A stretch of 64,000 bases of DNA, taken from positions 124,001 through 188,000 of the forward strand of contig JAHLMK010000009.1 in the NCBI GenBank assembly GCA_019915135.1. Reading direction: 5' to 3'. This document shows, in pieces, positions 34,411 through 45,790 of the stretch (its first letter is position 1; each line of letters opens with the position of its first letter). The stretch is from Strobilurus pachycystidiatus (Eukaryota > Basidiomycota > Agaricomycetes > Agaricales > Physalacriaceae). The notes beneath the pieces were generated by a model, which did not search any database, was not told where the DNA came from, and worked only from the letters and a program-made list of their open reading frames with translations. Made by a program: the position numbers and the translations under genes.

Positions 34411-36317
34411 CTAGTGGTTGATACGATCAGGCGCGCGTTGGACGAGGAAGACCACCGTTGACAACAACGTAACAAAAACAAGCACGGGCATCCCCAAATC
34501 TGCAAGAGGAAGTTCTTCTTCGCCATATCTCTCCGACACAAAAGGGACAATCGACGTCTACGAGTATCCGATCAACGCAAAGTTCACGAGACAATGAGAA
34601 CGTGGACTGACCATAAGAATGCTCCCAACAGTCTCCGCCATTGTGAGGACACCGAACATCTGCGGCGATGTGTTGGATGCCGAGGCTAGCGTATGAAGGG
34701 CAGGGATGATCCCGAGAACATAGTTGAATAGAAAAAATGGGAAGGGGGCCTGGAGCAGGTTTGCCACTGCAAGAACAATGATAGTCATAACGAGATCAAG
34801 AAGGATGCTGAATATGATGAGTCGGCGGAAGACACGAAGTAGAAGCTGCCGCTCTTGGATTCTCTTTGTGTAAAGCCATACAATTCCTGGAGGTCGTGTC
34901 CTTGAGGCTCAGATGCAATCACAAGAGGGAGAAGACATACCAGGCATAACAAGACAGAGCATAATAATTTGCAAGCAGGATGATATAAATGTTCCCCACT
35001 CACGCTTTGCTATGCTTCAGACACTGTCCAAGGCCTGCATTGATGAGCTCACTAGAAATGGAGCGTCGGTGAGTCCATGCTTCCTGATCCAATATCTCAA
35101 TGCAACTTGTTGGGACACCTGCATGAAGGTCAGCATGTGATTACAGAGACGGGAAGGCAGTCCCTACGGACCACGGTGGATAATTGATACAGGACAATGG
35201 CACTCGACAGCATGACCAGCCTCTTCTCCGCCAAAAATAGGAGTCTTGACGCTGGAGTCGTCGCTCCCGTTGGTATGTTGCCCCTCAAGCGTCTGTGGGA
35301 GTCACCTGGCATAAAGAGGGCAATTGCAGCGATGGCCACTATGCTTATGACAGGTAACATAATCCAACTGTTGTAGGATGATTCTTCAGAGACATCCATC
35401 TGCCAGGCCATATGTTGTAGCTTAGGAGGTCGTAAAGGACTCGGACGTACCGAGATTACTATCATCCAAGAAAGGCTGCTCAAGCCAGAGAGACATGAGA
35501 AAAGTATGAATCTAGGAACCTTTAAGCGCCAGCCCGTGTCAAAGGAGAGAATCACATGTGCCTCGACTGGATCGACTCGATCATGCGCGCGAGTGAGCTG
35601 TGCGCAGGCAATTGAGTTATTACATGAGGGGATTTGAATAAGATGAGAGCTGGCATACCTGTATATGACCGCTTGTTGCACAGTGTTAGCGGCAAGAAAG
35701 CCGATGATCAACGTGGCGACACAATCGACGGGAAGGTTCATTGAGGAAGTTCTCAGAACGTAGACCAGAAGGCCAGTTCTGAATGGCTATCAGTCCGGAT
35801 TGCACTGATGACACAGTGAAACGGTACAGACATCATGACCGTGCTGACGACAGTGACCATCATGATACTCTTCTGTCCGTGGACTTCAGCAGCGCGAAGC
35901 CAGAAGCCAAACATGAGAAGATCTGTCGCCGTTAAGATTGCCATGATGACTAGTGAATCGCAAATCGACTTCCCTACGCGTTGAGTGGGAGACTGCAGCA
36001 CATACCTCTAGCTTGATACAAATTCCCCTGCGACACATCGGTCTTCAGCGCAAAGTGTAAGGGCATTTTGATCATAACATGATTCTTAGACGCGGATGAG
36101 GAACTTCCAAGTTTAGTGTAAACAACCAAACAAACCTGGAGCAAGCACACAAAGTAGAGCGTACACAGTCTTCCGACTAAGTTTGAGGACGAATAGAGAA
36201 GCTGTATTGACATTCCACACACCGAGCTACGCGCCAACGGACGCTGCCCCCAACGTGAGGCGCGGCACTCTCCTCGTCGGCGGGCGCTCGCGGGGAGGAT
36301 AAGTCGTTCAACTCCAT
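34411..36317 (-). CDS. MFS-like transporter
   Basis: ATG at 36317 (MELNDLSSPRAPADEESAAP, a hydrophilic start), TAG at 34411 (...VFLVQRAPDRINH). Many short introns. Successive hydrophobic blocks: LCTLYFVCLLQVCLVVY, VIMAILTATDLLMFGFWL, MNLPVDCVATLIIGFLAAN, RFILFSCLSGLSSLSWMIV, IMLPVISIVAIAAIALFM, LVMLSSAIVLYQL, LISLMTIIVLAVANLLQ, FNYVLGIIPALHTLASAS, QMFGVLTMAETVGSILMV and MPVLVFVTLLSTVVFLV. The block from NYVLGIIPAL through GSILMV resembles the tenth helix region of fungal MFS exporters where two family members read G-P-x-x-SLA...LFGAL. I did not find a clear motif A, so assignment to MFS is probable rather than certain. Substrate unknown. Some exon joints (36200-36000) are uncertain. Confidence 0.6.
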
Positions 36318-36756
36318 GGTAGAAGCTTGGAAGACGGCGACTGTACAAGAGCTGTACACGATGGTATTGTGATAGATATCACTTGGTAATTGCATCAGCT
36401 GGACGCGATGTGGTAAGCCTTTGAATGAAGTGTCAATGAGTCTGTGGCCTGGGTGCCGTACCGAAGGATGCCAGCATTCCGCACGAAACATGCCGACAAA
36501 TCAGAGAATAAAAACTCTCAGTGATTCTTTAAACCGAAAAGACAAGGAATCCAAGCTGTCTTCGCAAACGAGGCATTCCATGATCAGGCGAAAAAATTCG
36601 AGGAAGAATGAGGGCGGCACGCCGGCTTGCACCGTTATACCTCAGGTGGTCGCCAGGCCTAGGCCTTATGACGTATTTGACCTTCCAGTGTTTTATGCGG
36701 TCTCTCCTCTTGCCGTGACAGCTACGTGGCATCCCTTCTGAGCTTGAACACATCCT
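36318..36756. promoter_or_regulatory. divergent promoter of transporter and GST
   Basis: About 440 bp between the ATGs at 36317 (minus) and 36757 (plus). No other gene. The arrangement would allow joint control of a transporter and a detoxifying GST. Confidence 0.4.
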
Positions 36757-37661
36757 ATGTCGCGTCAAGGCTCGCCACCAAGGTGAGCGAGCCGCAGACC
36801 AAGTATGTATCCAACTGGACTGAGGCTGAGGTCTGCGCGCGCAAATAGGGCTCTGCCAGACCGTCTGACGCTATACGACATACCGTCAACACAGCCAGAT
36901 ATTGCCTGGTCTCCAAGCACTTGGAAAGCACGGTACATGTCCCAGTCACTGAGCATGCTGAAATGAAATATATTCACTGCTCGTTCCGTAGGTATGCATT
37001 GAATCTGAAAGGACTCGATTACGAGACCACCTGGGTCGAGTTTCCGCAGATCTCCAACCTCTACGCCTCGAATGGCATTCCCACTGCATCTGGAAACTCT
37101 CTGACGAAACACACCCTCCCTGTCATCTACGACCCCCTCACACAGCGGTTCGTCGTAGACTCCGCCGTCATTGCGAAGTATCTCGATGAGACTTACCCAT
37201 CCACACCGTCGATGTATCCTTCTGGCTCTGAGGCATCAATTGAGGCGTTCCACAAAGCAGTCCTCTCACACTTACAGCCGCTCTTCCAATTCATAATCCC
37301 GAAACAACAAGAGATATTACACCCAGAGAGCAGGGAGTACTGTGGGAAGACGCGTGCTAAAAAGTTTGGAAAGCCATTGGAGGAAGTCGTACCACAAGGG
37401 GAGGAGCGAGTGGTGGGGTGGAAGAGGCTCGAAGAAGAGTTGGGCAAGGTCGCGGAATTGGTGAAGAAGACGAGCGGTGATGGGAAGTATGTGATGGGAG
37501 ATACGCTGACTTATGCGGATATAGCTCTCGCGAGCTACATTATTTGGATCAGGAACACGTTCGGAAGGGAGAGTGCTGAGTGGAAGGATATCTCTATATG
37601 GCAGGGCGGAACATGGGCGAGGGTCCTGGAAAATTTAAAGGACCACGAGCAAGTGAAATAG
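36757..37661 (+). CDS. glutathione S-transferase, fungal etherase-like class
   Basis: Model join(36757..36782, 36849..36932, 36992..37661), 259 residues, in phase. Begins MSRQGSPPRALPDRLTLYDI, then STQPDIAWSPSTWKAR across the intron to YALNLKGLDYETTWVEFP. TLPVIYD and the FVVDSAVIAKYLDE segment form the glutathione site; the C-terminal domain includes YADIALASYIIWIRN. An in-frame ATG at 36805 within the first intron is an alternative start. It is the paralogue of the GST at 1667-2807 but lacks that copy's N-terminal extension and Ser/Thr-rich tail, and ends LKDHEQVK, a usual length for the class. Likely cytosolic. Confidence 0.88.
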
Positions 37662-37813
37662 CTACAATGGCTCAAATATTTATCTACAATTATGAAGGGT
37701 GGTTTCCCCCGGTGTCAGATATAGGGATGGGGAGTGAAATGATAAAGCGCGATCAAGAGAGCACCTGTGTGTGATTGTCACACGATGTCACTTGTCCATT
37801 TACAACCATCATC

Positions 37814-39799
37814 ATGAACCGACGCGGCGCTGGCCCGCCGCCGTCCTCGCTGTCGCGCTCGGTGCTGGCGAGAAAGCCTGGCCCTCGGGCGGCTGACCTC
37901 GAACCCCTCAAACGGTAGGCATTCGCGTCTCCATGACGCGTATTGTACGTCTGAAAATCTGAAAGACGGAATTGGGGCGGCATCTAGAGGAAAGGCAAAG
38001 CCGACAATGCGCACCTGGAACACGAATGGTGGCGGCTGAGAGAGCAGGAAGATGTCGAGTGTAAGGGCAAGGAGAAGGAGCAGGTTGCGCGGGATCGAGA
38101 AAAGGTATGGGTAATCGCGAATTGCGCCATTCAAAGAATGACCGACGTCCATAGAAAGCGCTTGATGCCGAGCTACTCTCCCTTCGCTTCTCTCTTATCA
38201 GACTGGAGCAAAGACATGCCGACCTGTAGGACACCCACTCTCCACTGGCTCCTAACACTGCGCCAGTCAGCGCCTCTGACGTCGAGCATCTCCGCGCCGA
38301 GTTGGACGATATCTCCACCCCACTCAGCAGCAAAGCAGACCGCCCAGGACGAAGAGAATATAGCTGTCATTTGAGAGGGGCTGCGTCGAAAGGTGTCACA
38401 CTTGCGCCAGTTGGAGTAGGTGAATACGAAGCTCAAAGCCGAACTGTCGCGTTTGACGTCCTCCGGGACGAGAAGCGGGTGCTGGAGAGGGGAGTACGGG
38501 GCATGGACGAACTACGGCAGCTTGTAGCCGAGCTTGAAGGGCAGCCTGACGCGTCGATGAAGGAGCGGGAAGATTGGTATGCACGCCTTTCTTCCGAAAA
38601 ACCTGTCTGACACCTTATAGGGCGAGAGAATAGATGGAGCAGCACGGAATCTACCAACATCCGTCACAAAACAGACACCCGAATTTTATCAAGCCCACGC
38701 CCAGGCTTTAGAAGAGGCTAGTGCCTCCAAGTCATCTTAACGGACGAAAGAGGGGGAGATGTTCGACATACAGCAGCGGGAGAATGAGGTGATGGATCAG
38801 ATAGAAGCGCTGAAAGGCCAGGCCAAGGCACTCGATGGCCGGACGCAGCAGGTCTCGCTGTTGGAACGTGAGATGGGATTCTGGAAAGTGCTAGTGACAA
38901 GCTTCCAGCAAGAGAGCGAGCAGTCGCCGGACGAGCCGGTTAGGAGCCTGAGACGCTCATTGTCGACTACAGGATGACGACGGAGACGAAGACGACAGGG
39001 CTGGAGACGTTCCGGGCGATGGTACCCCAAGACAAACCTGTGCTAGAGAATGAGGCGCATGCCTCTTTACAAGCGGGTACGCCATCCATTATCGTTCTTC
39101 ATCTCAGCTAATATCATTCTAGATCTCGAACGCGTCCAGGCAGAATGCGCTGAGCACTTGGCCGAATCGATCCCCTCGATCTTCAAGGCGAGATAGCCGG
39201 CGGTCGACACGTTCCACCTGGAAAGCGGGTGCTTACCATGAAGGGAAGGAGAACCCGTACCAGAACTGGGTGGACCCTTGCGAGGAGATCGTCCAGAGCC
39301 ATCGTAGTGAGAACGAGGCTCTCCCACAACGACCAGTCAAAGTCTAGTCCCGCGTACCCGCCTCGTCTGCCCCTACTAATTCCACCTGTGACGCCGACAT
39401 GGTACCCTCCGCTAGCTACGAGCTCGTCAACCCGGCAAAGGTCAAGCTCGAGACCGCGCTCAAGCAGAAGGATACGACTCCCCCGCTTGCAGCGGATCCA
39501 TACCAAGAAATCGTCTGGATTCCAAAGGGCCATCGCATCGATTCTCGGTGTCAAGCTTAGCTTCTGCCCCGAGGATGGGCAAATACGCGCGATGAGCGTG
39601 TTCAATGTTAGCGCGACGCGCGTTAATATCAGCGCGTCGTATATATTCGAACCGGATGCCGTGGGTACGATGAGCTTGATAGGGCGAGGGTGAGCCTGAG
39701 GATCTGGAGGAGAGGATAGCATATCGGGTGGGGTTGGAGCAGTCTATACCAAATTCATGGCTACCGGAGTCTTACGAGACGTCGAAGAAGGCGGACTAG
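37814..39799 (+). pseudogene. decayed Mad1-like spindle-checkpoint gene
   Basis: No single ORF, but fragments in different frames follow the plan of fungal Mad1, the coiled-coil kinetochore scaffold that binds Mad2. In order: MNRRGAGPPPSSLSRSVLAR (37814), coiled coils such as ADNAHLEHEWWRLREQE and ALDAELLSLRFSLIRLEQR, VEHLRAELDDI, VLERGVRGMDELRQLVAEL, RENEVMDQIEALKGQAKAL, then GGRHVPPGKRVLTMK, and a C-terminal part SGFQRAIASILGVKLSFCP, GQIRAMSVFN, EQSIPNSW. GGRHVPPG-VL and FREAIA-ILG-K are landmarks of Mad1. Breaks include TAG at 38227-38229 and 38417-38419 and several frame shifts near 37985, 38350 and 39180-39500. No intact start-to-stop path exists, so this is read as a pseudogene; the functional gene should lie elsewhere. 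Family assignment is from memory of the landmarks. Confidence 0.55.
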
Positions 39800-40090
39800 A
39801 GTGATGTGAGTTTTCTGTATACAATTTATGTTGTGATGTGTTCGTTACTCCCATCCTGTTCAAACTTTGCGTCAATCACTGAGTTGAGTCATTCTTCTGA
39901 CAGGTTGTGATACAAGCGATAACTAAAGAAGGTACATAAGGTTTGTGAGAGGTAGACGTAAAGCGAGAGTGGGGGCAAGGTTAATCGAGGATAAGTAGGG
40001 TACTGGTAAGACGGAGTGGTTGCTAATGATACAGATACAAAACGTCCATGGATCTAGAAATCAGGAGGAAGGGCGTTCCCCACTCTTTGC
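39800..40090. other. 3' flank, nothing recognised
   Basis: AT-rich spacer between the pseudogene and the next gene's stop. No feature seen. Confidence 0.35.
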
Positions 40091-40987
40091 TCACTGGCAA
40101 ATGTGGACCATCCACACGTTGTCCTTCGCGTTCACCAGCGTGAATTTGACAATCTCCTTGTTGTCAGCTTGAGAGTAAAAGGACGTTCTTCCGTCGCGGG
40201 GACTGGTGTAGACTGCCTCGCCATGCTTATTCCTTGGACACGCTGCTCGAATGGCACGGACGACATCCGCAACGGTCAGAGGTCCACCGTCCTTTCCCTC
40301 GATGATGATAGCATCCCAGTTCTTGCCAAACTCGGGGGCGAACTCGAGTTTCATGGACGTGCTGCTATCTTTCATGGCGAGCGTGCGGGAGTAACTCGAA
40401 GGCAAACGGGCGTCCTTTGAGAGGGTGACATCCACGCCAATGAATGAATGGTGCAATTTGGTAGCTGTATTGTGGACCGGGGCGGATTTGCGAGGAGCAT
40501 ATGGGTCTGACGCGGGCAGTGGCACTGTCCTGCGCTGCTCTAGGTGTCCCGCTGGGGTGCTGGCGGAATACTGCGCAGTCACCGTGGAAACGCTGGATGG
40601 GGTATGGTCACTCCCAATCGCGGAATGGGCGTCGACGGACGCCATGGAGGATCCACTGCTGTTGTAGCGGTGGCCTATCCTCGCACGCGCCATAGTCTCT
40701 GTCAAGCTATCGACAGATTCAGGCGGGGAAATGGACAGGTCACTGGAAGCAGAGGATGCTGTAGACGAGGCGAAGGAGGACCCGCTGAATTTCCTGCCAT
40801 GAGTGGCACAAACAGGATCTGTGGGAGGCGGGGGAGTGTTTCCGGAGCCCAAAGGGAGGGTGGGGATGCGGGGTGTGGGCGGATAGCCGTTAGGATATTC
40901 CTTCTCTGGCTTCTGCTCGTACTCCTCCATGACGGTCTCAACGTGATAATGCACAGCTTCACGCTTAGAGGGATGTCCGGCGGGCAT
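40091..40987 (-). CDS. uncharacterised protein with a DUF6699-like C-terminus
   Basis: An intronless 298-residue frame starting MPAGHPSKREAVHYHVETVM. The first 160 residues are Ser/Pro/Thr-rich and probably disordered. The C-terminal part (about residues 165-298) looks folded: HHSFIGVDVTLSKDARLP, KLEFAPEFGKNWDAIIIEG, GGPLTVADVVRAIRAACP, DGRTSFYSQADNKEIVKF and VWMVHICQ. A segment of the type PLTV-DV--AI is typical of DUF6699, a domain found in many fungal proteins of unknown function; I rate that match as moderate. No signal peptide or membrane helix. Confidence 0.7.
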   Translation of the reverse strand: MPAGHPSKREAVHYHVETVMEEYEQKPEKEYPNGYPPTPRIPTLPLGSGNTPPPPTDPVCATHGRKFSGSSFASSTASSASSDLSISPPESVDSLTETMARARIGHRYNSSGSSMASVDAHSAIGSDHTPSSVSTVTAQYSASTPAGHLEQRRTVPLPASDPYAPRKSAPVHNTATKLHHSFIGVDVTLSKDARLPSSYSRTLAMKDSSTSMKLEFAPEFGKNWDAIIIEGKDGGPLTVADVVRAIRAACPRNKHGEAVYTSPRDGRTSFYSQADNKEIVKFTLVNAKDNVWMVHICQ

Positions 40988-42148
40988 GAATAGGATATAT
41001 GTCGTGAAAAAGTTGAATATGCAAAGCGATAGAGTAGTTGTAGTGTTGGTCGTGACGGTATGTTATGAAGCCATCCCGCATACCACTGGCTGTGTTTTAA
41101 GCCCTTGGATAACAGCTGTAGAGTATGTCATAGCAAGATGATCTACACACCCTGATTTGGAAAGGCCCAATAATCGGAGTCGGATTTTGATCAAAAGCTG
41201 TCAAAAAACATGCGGATATGGGACTGGGCGCACAGCAATCACGCGTCGTTGACGATGGACGAGTCAGATCAGGGTCATACGGAATTGGCACATGAGGCGG
41301 CGCATCAGTTGGTCTGTGTCGGTCCCGCCATGACTCGCAGCCCAGTGTGCTGGGCCCGGATCCAAATTGCAGCGGTACGAGTACAGGCGTATGTGGTTTG
41401 GAGCCAGGTGCGTCGTGTATTTAATTCACAACAGCACGTCCCTGAATACAGTTCCCGACGTATACTACTTGTGCATACCCACGGCGCAGTGTGGCGTTTA
41501 AGCAAGGTGTCGTGCTGCTTAGCTGGACATGCTGATGACCGGTATGTTCGGCCTTCACATACTTGGACTGATCTTCGCAGCTAGTCCTTGGCACGCGTTC
41601 ATACCACACACACAGCTCAGCAATCTGTCACCAAGGTCTTTGTTCGGTGGGCTTGAATACGTTTGTCGCGCCTCCCGGGCCATGCCGAGTCTATGAATAC
41701 ACCAAGAGCAGTGTATAGAGCTATCATCCATGGAACATGTCTTCGTCAGACTCATAGTGCCCAGATGATCCACGTAACGGTCCCAACTGTAACATGATAG
41801 CATCCGCCCGGAATGGAATGTATTGCTGTCAAGCCCCCCATGAGCGTGCCGACATCGGACATTGCCGCTCACAGCTCAAGAGAGAGAGTGACTGAATGCT
41901 AACGGTAAAGAGCTGCGAGCTCACTTGGGCGGAGACTTTGGTAAAGCGTCTTGCGGCTGCTCCCGGATGGCCTCTGAGATATAGTTTCTAATGGGGCCAC
42001 TGATTGTGACAGTGTTACGGTAGTCGATGCCTTCTCAACAGCGAAGTGAAACTTCAAGTCCTGACTAGAGATCACAATTCGACACATTTACAACTACATT
42101 GAGAGCTCGCAATTGGCATGAGCAGGATAGACATGTATGATAAAATTT
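40988..42148. other. intergenic, nothing recognised
   Basis: About 1.16 kb without a convincing gene. Open frames of 62-124 codons overlap on both strands at 41100-41880 and have no domain-like content. No terminal repeats seen. Confidence 0.4.
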
Positions 42149-42940
42149 CTAAAGAGCCGAGTCTTTAAACTTGAACAACGCCCCACACGACGAAAAGTGC
42201 GCGCGTATACTACGGGTATTCGATATGCGCGTCAGACACAATGGGCAAAGGTAGTGCATCTTGATGTGAGCAGTCTCCAAATGGCTCTTGAGCGCTGTTC
42301 GGCTTGAGTATGATAGTTGACAAGAGAGGCAGTCAGTCTCCAACTCTTTTCCAAATCCACCGCGATGGTGTTCGTAGACATGGGTCACAAGATCCCTCCC
42401 TCGGATACCATCGAGGCCACAATCGAGAGGACATTGAAGTTTCACGTCGTCATTTTCTGATCTGCAGTAGCACACGCCGACGCTGTCAATGCCAAATGGC
42501 GAATTTCTCGGAGAGATACGACTTTGCTGCGAGCCCAAGAGGGACTGGGTGATAACCACGCGGACTGCAGCGAAGTTTGTCGATTCAGACTTGCGTTTGG
42601 AACAAGAGGTTACGAGATCACGCACCATGGCTGAGCAAGTTTCTCTGTATGACTCGGAGGGAGTTTACGCATTGAGAAGCAATCATACGGCGCGGGACGA
42701 CTCGACCTTAGGGACTGTCAGCACAATCAAGCTCAGGCCATACGGCTTCACGGCGTACCTGCGGCGGTCCACTACTCCATTTGTTGGACCGTCAAACGTG
42801 TGACTAGTCGAAGGAGTGGGGAGGCCCTCGACGACTCCGTATCCCAAGGGTGCCCACTGAACCTCAGAGCTGCTCAACTTCCGTGGCAGCGTATGGCCAA
42901 ATGGAGCGCTATCGCGATGATTGTGTCCAAATACGAACAT
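42149..42940 (-). pseudogene. C2H2 zinc-finger gene, broken by a 7-bp insertion
   Basis: This is an inverted paralogue of the gene at 44120-45790. The last exon encodes three fingers: CPLDCG...THVYEHH, CLSCQLSY...HLETAH and CPLCLTR...HFSSC, with the same spacing as the other copy. Ahead of them the correct frame reads PRGYHPVPLGLAAKSYLSEK and then hits a stop, because 7 bp (TGGCATT) are duplicated after GCCATT near 42490. An upstream exon at about 42740-42940 (FGHTLPRKLSSSEVQWAP) matches FGDSLQHNIVTSDLHSHN of the intact copy. The break separates the N-terminal half from the fingers, so the gene is probably dead unless it starts again downstream (a 159-codon frame is open from 42628). Confidence 0.7.
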
Positions 42941-44067
42941 GTCGGAAGGAAAAGTAGGCTGTACTGGAGCAGCAAATAGCGGTTGGTATAGGAGAGATAT
43001 CGGTGGGAGCGAGTTTCCCTCGTTCTGCAGGCTTCAAGGTGATCAGAAGAACGTTCAAATTCTCTGCAGATGGAAATGACGAACTAAGACGCTTCACCCA
43101 TAGGCGCAAGGAGCGCTGAAGGATGAGAAGGTGCGCTCGATGACGGAAAGGCTTGATTAAGTGAAGACTGCGGGTAATCAAATTCGCTGAAGGTGGGCCT
43201 TTGTGACATGAGGAAGAGAACATCGTGATACAGATTGACCTACGTGGTGGAGATAGATCCGGCGAGGCGACGACGGTCCGAGTCGTAATCAGCCGTATCA
43301 TATGTGGACGGTAGGTTGGCACTGCCAGAAGCAGGTCAGTAAGATCAAGAAACAAGTGGTTTCAAACCGCACAAGGAGCTGGGGTAGTCAAAGGTGAAGC
43401 CCATAAGATTGTTGAAGTCGCACTGTGGACGGGACTTGAGGAAGGCAAGCCTGAGGACAGTCAGCTTTTTATCGGACGCGTCGCGTGTTGGGCCACTGGC
43501 AAATATTGCCCGTTCTGCGTGATCCTCAGGGAACAACAATGGTCTTACCCTGCAACAGCGCGTCGCGTCCATTCTTGGAGAACAAACAATACAACGGTCC
43601 GCGCGAGACAATGGAGATCGTGGAGGTTATCCCTCCCAGGCAAACGCGTCCGTTGGCCACGCGTCCATTGCAAAAAAGCACTTGAACATCCCCAAGTTGA
43701 CAAGGGCGATAAAGAAAGAAAGATACAAACACAGCACACGTATTATAATTCAGGGGCTTCGACAGTGCCGGCGGCAAATCACGCTTCTCTTTCTTGCCAA
43801 CTCATTTTGAGAAATTGTTTGACTTTGGCAGCAGAATTCGACTAAGAGTTAAGTAATCCGACACATCTAGTAACATCTTTTTCCTTTTCCACAGGTACGG
43901 AGTTGGTGGAATTGGACCGAAATGTTCTATTCTTTTCCGTAAATGGTATGCGAGGCGCTGGTCCTAGCACACGGCGATAGACCATAAACCATTGTTCGTC
44001 CCTGAGGGCGTCTACCAGTATAGGCAATGTTTTGACCGTGCAAACAAAGCGCGGCGCGCTTTGGCTG
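42941..44067. other. intergenic between zinc-finger paralogues
   Basis: No supported gene. Short minus-strand frames at 43345-43830 (for example one with SRGPLYCLFSKNGRDALL) have no recognised family and do not splice together in any way I could justify. No repeat seen. Confidence 0.35.
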
Positions 44068-44075
44068 TATAAATA
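44068..44075 (+). promoter_or_regulatory. TATA box of the intact zinc-finger gene
   Basis: TATAAATA, 45 bp before the ATG at 44120. Confidence 0.55.
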
Positions 44076-44119
44076 CTCACTCATCGTTAGGCCACTCTCG
44101 TATCCAAAACTTCACCGCC

Positions 44120-45790
44120 ATGTCTCGTCCAGTTGACTATTCTTTCTCTTCGTACGAGGTAAGGCTCCAACTAAATATTATATATAACTGTATATATACA
44201 GTTGTACCGTATAAGTATATGTATATGTATACGCCCATGTCACGTAGGTGGTGTATAGAGTAGATATACATATAATATATAGTATAGAGTTAGCTCCTGA
44301 TGTAGTGCAAATCCAAAGATACGGGCAAGCAAATGTGAAGGTGCAGGTGACTGGCCCACTCGGCACTCGTCTAACCTTGATTGGAAGTGCGTGCCGTTCT
44401 TTTGCGAGCCTCAGAGCCGGGATCCAGACCGCGGCAAATGCACATGACCGAGCTGCCGGACCCGGCATCATCCCGGCAGACAGCTTGACACCATGAAAGC
44501 GACGCCACATCACGATGTAGGAGCATACAGAGGTCCAATGCGTGCCAGGAAACATTTATGTGAGTCTACATCAGAAACTGTGCTTTACAAGTGACCATAC
44601 AAGCCAAAAGAAATGCCATCTGTATATACAATATATATACTCTATAATATACAGTAGTACTATATATTATACCCTATATGTATATCTTTGCTGGCGGGCG
44701 TATACATATAGTATATGGTTGGAGCCTTAGTACGAGGGCTCTCTTGTTTCTTCATAGCCACCACAACTAACACTATTGACATAGAAACGCACAGAGCCAG
44801 ACTCTGCCATCCATATCGGAGATGCTGCGCGGGGCACCGGCATCTCATGTTTCGAATCGCCCTGCAGTGCTCACCATAACCGTTGGGGCCCCGTTGTAGT
44901 GAGTAGTAGTCTTCGACTTTCACCTTCGCGAGTCGCTCTCTAACAACCGGGATTATGAAGCTGGGACACGCCAAGAGGACACCTGCCTTCCAATGTTTCA
45001 TCTTCTCAACCCCGCCCTCCCGTGTTCAGGGATCAACGTCGTGGAGGTGTACAGTTTGGCGACAGCCTGCAGCATAACATCGTCACCTCCGATCTTCATT
45101 CGCATAACTGGACACCAGCAGGCGGTGTTCCTGTCCAGAACAACCCTCCTAACCGCGAACTTGCTCGTTCAGCCAACAACATCGCCAATCAACAAAGGTA
45201 TGTTCTCTTCACATAGAATCCTCGTCTATGTTCTCATAAGTTCTAGTACGGCTTCACAATACTATGATAGTATCAGGTGGCAGCTCCCGCCCAAGACCAA
45301 TTTTCCTCCTGCGGGACAGGTGGCTCACAATTGGTACGTATCTCTTCGCTGTGTTCCTTTCTCGAAATCACTCATCTCCCTTGTCAGTCCGCGTGGCTAT
45401 GACCCAGTACCTCTCGGGCCCGCAGCGCAAATCTACCTTGCAGAGAAATTCGGTATAACCGGAGTCGATGTCTGTTACTCCAAGTTCGAAAAGGCCAACG
45501 AGGAGCTCCTGTGTCCTCTGGGCTGTGGCACCGGGAAAATTCGAGGGCGGGATCTCATTGCCCACGTCGACAGGGATCACAAGCTGAGCCCCGAGGCGCA
45601 GTGCGTCCCGTGCCGTCGTTCATACACGAACAAGAAAGCACTCGTAGATCATTTGGAGTCGGTGCACGTCGACCGGCAGTTCCTATGTCCGTTCTGCCTC
45701 ATCCCGTTGGGGTATCTCAGGGGGGTGCGCGCCCACTTCCCAAACTGCGCCTCACTGTTACGTTATGAAGTTTCATCGGAAGGGCTCTAA
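44120..45790 (+). CDS. C2H2-type zinc-finger protein (intact paralogue)
   Basis: Likely first exon 44120-44158 (MSRPVDYSFSSYE, GTAAGG donor). Three well-defined exons follow: 45030-45197, 45271-45333 and 45388-45790, joined in phase by canonical introns. The join from exon 1 to 45030 does not keep phase, so one small exon is missing or exon 1 is different. The C-terminus has three fingers with regular spacing: C-x3-C-x12-H-x4-H (from CPLGCG), C-x2-C-x12-H-x4-H (from CVPCRR) and C-x2-C-x12-H-x3-C (from CPFCLI). The upstream part is Asn/Gln/Pro-rich. Likely a nucleic-acid-binding protein, but the family is unnamed to me. A TA-rich inverted-repeat element lies inside its 5' part. Confidence 0.65.
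44176..44722. repeat. TA-rich inverted-repeat element in the zinc-finger gene's 5' intron
   Basis: ATATGTATACGCCC at 44223-44236 is perfectly complementary to 44696-44709, and the flanking TA-rich stretches (44176-44290 and 44620-44722) are also roughly complementary. The centre is ordinary sequence. This fits a small MITE inserted in the first intron; outer ends and a target-site duplication could not be fixed because of the simple TA sequence. Confidence 0.5.

Noticed and set aside
37753..38333. Minus-strand open frames (76-141 codons) at the start of the Mad1-like pseudogene
   Set aside because: They overlap the coiled-coil fragments on the other strand, which make more sense as the original coding strand.
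43345..43830. Possible minus-strand gene pieces (RGPLYCLFSKNGRDALL and neighbours)
   Set aside because: Frames look weakly protein-like but cannot be joined with clean splice sites and match no family I know.
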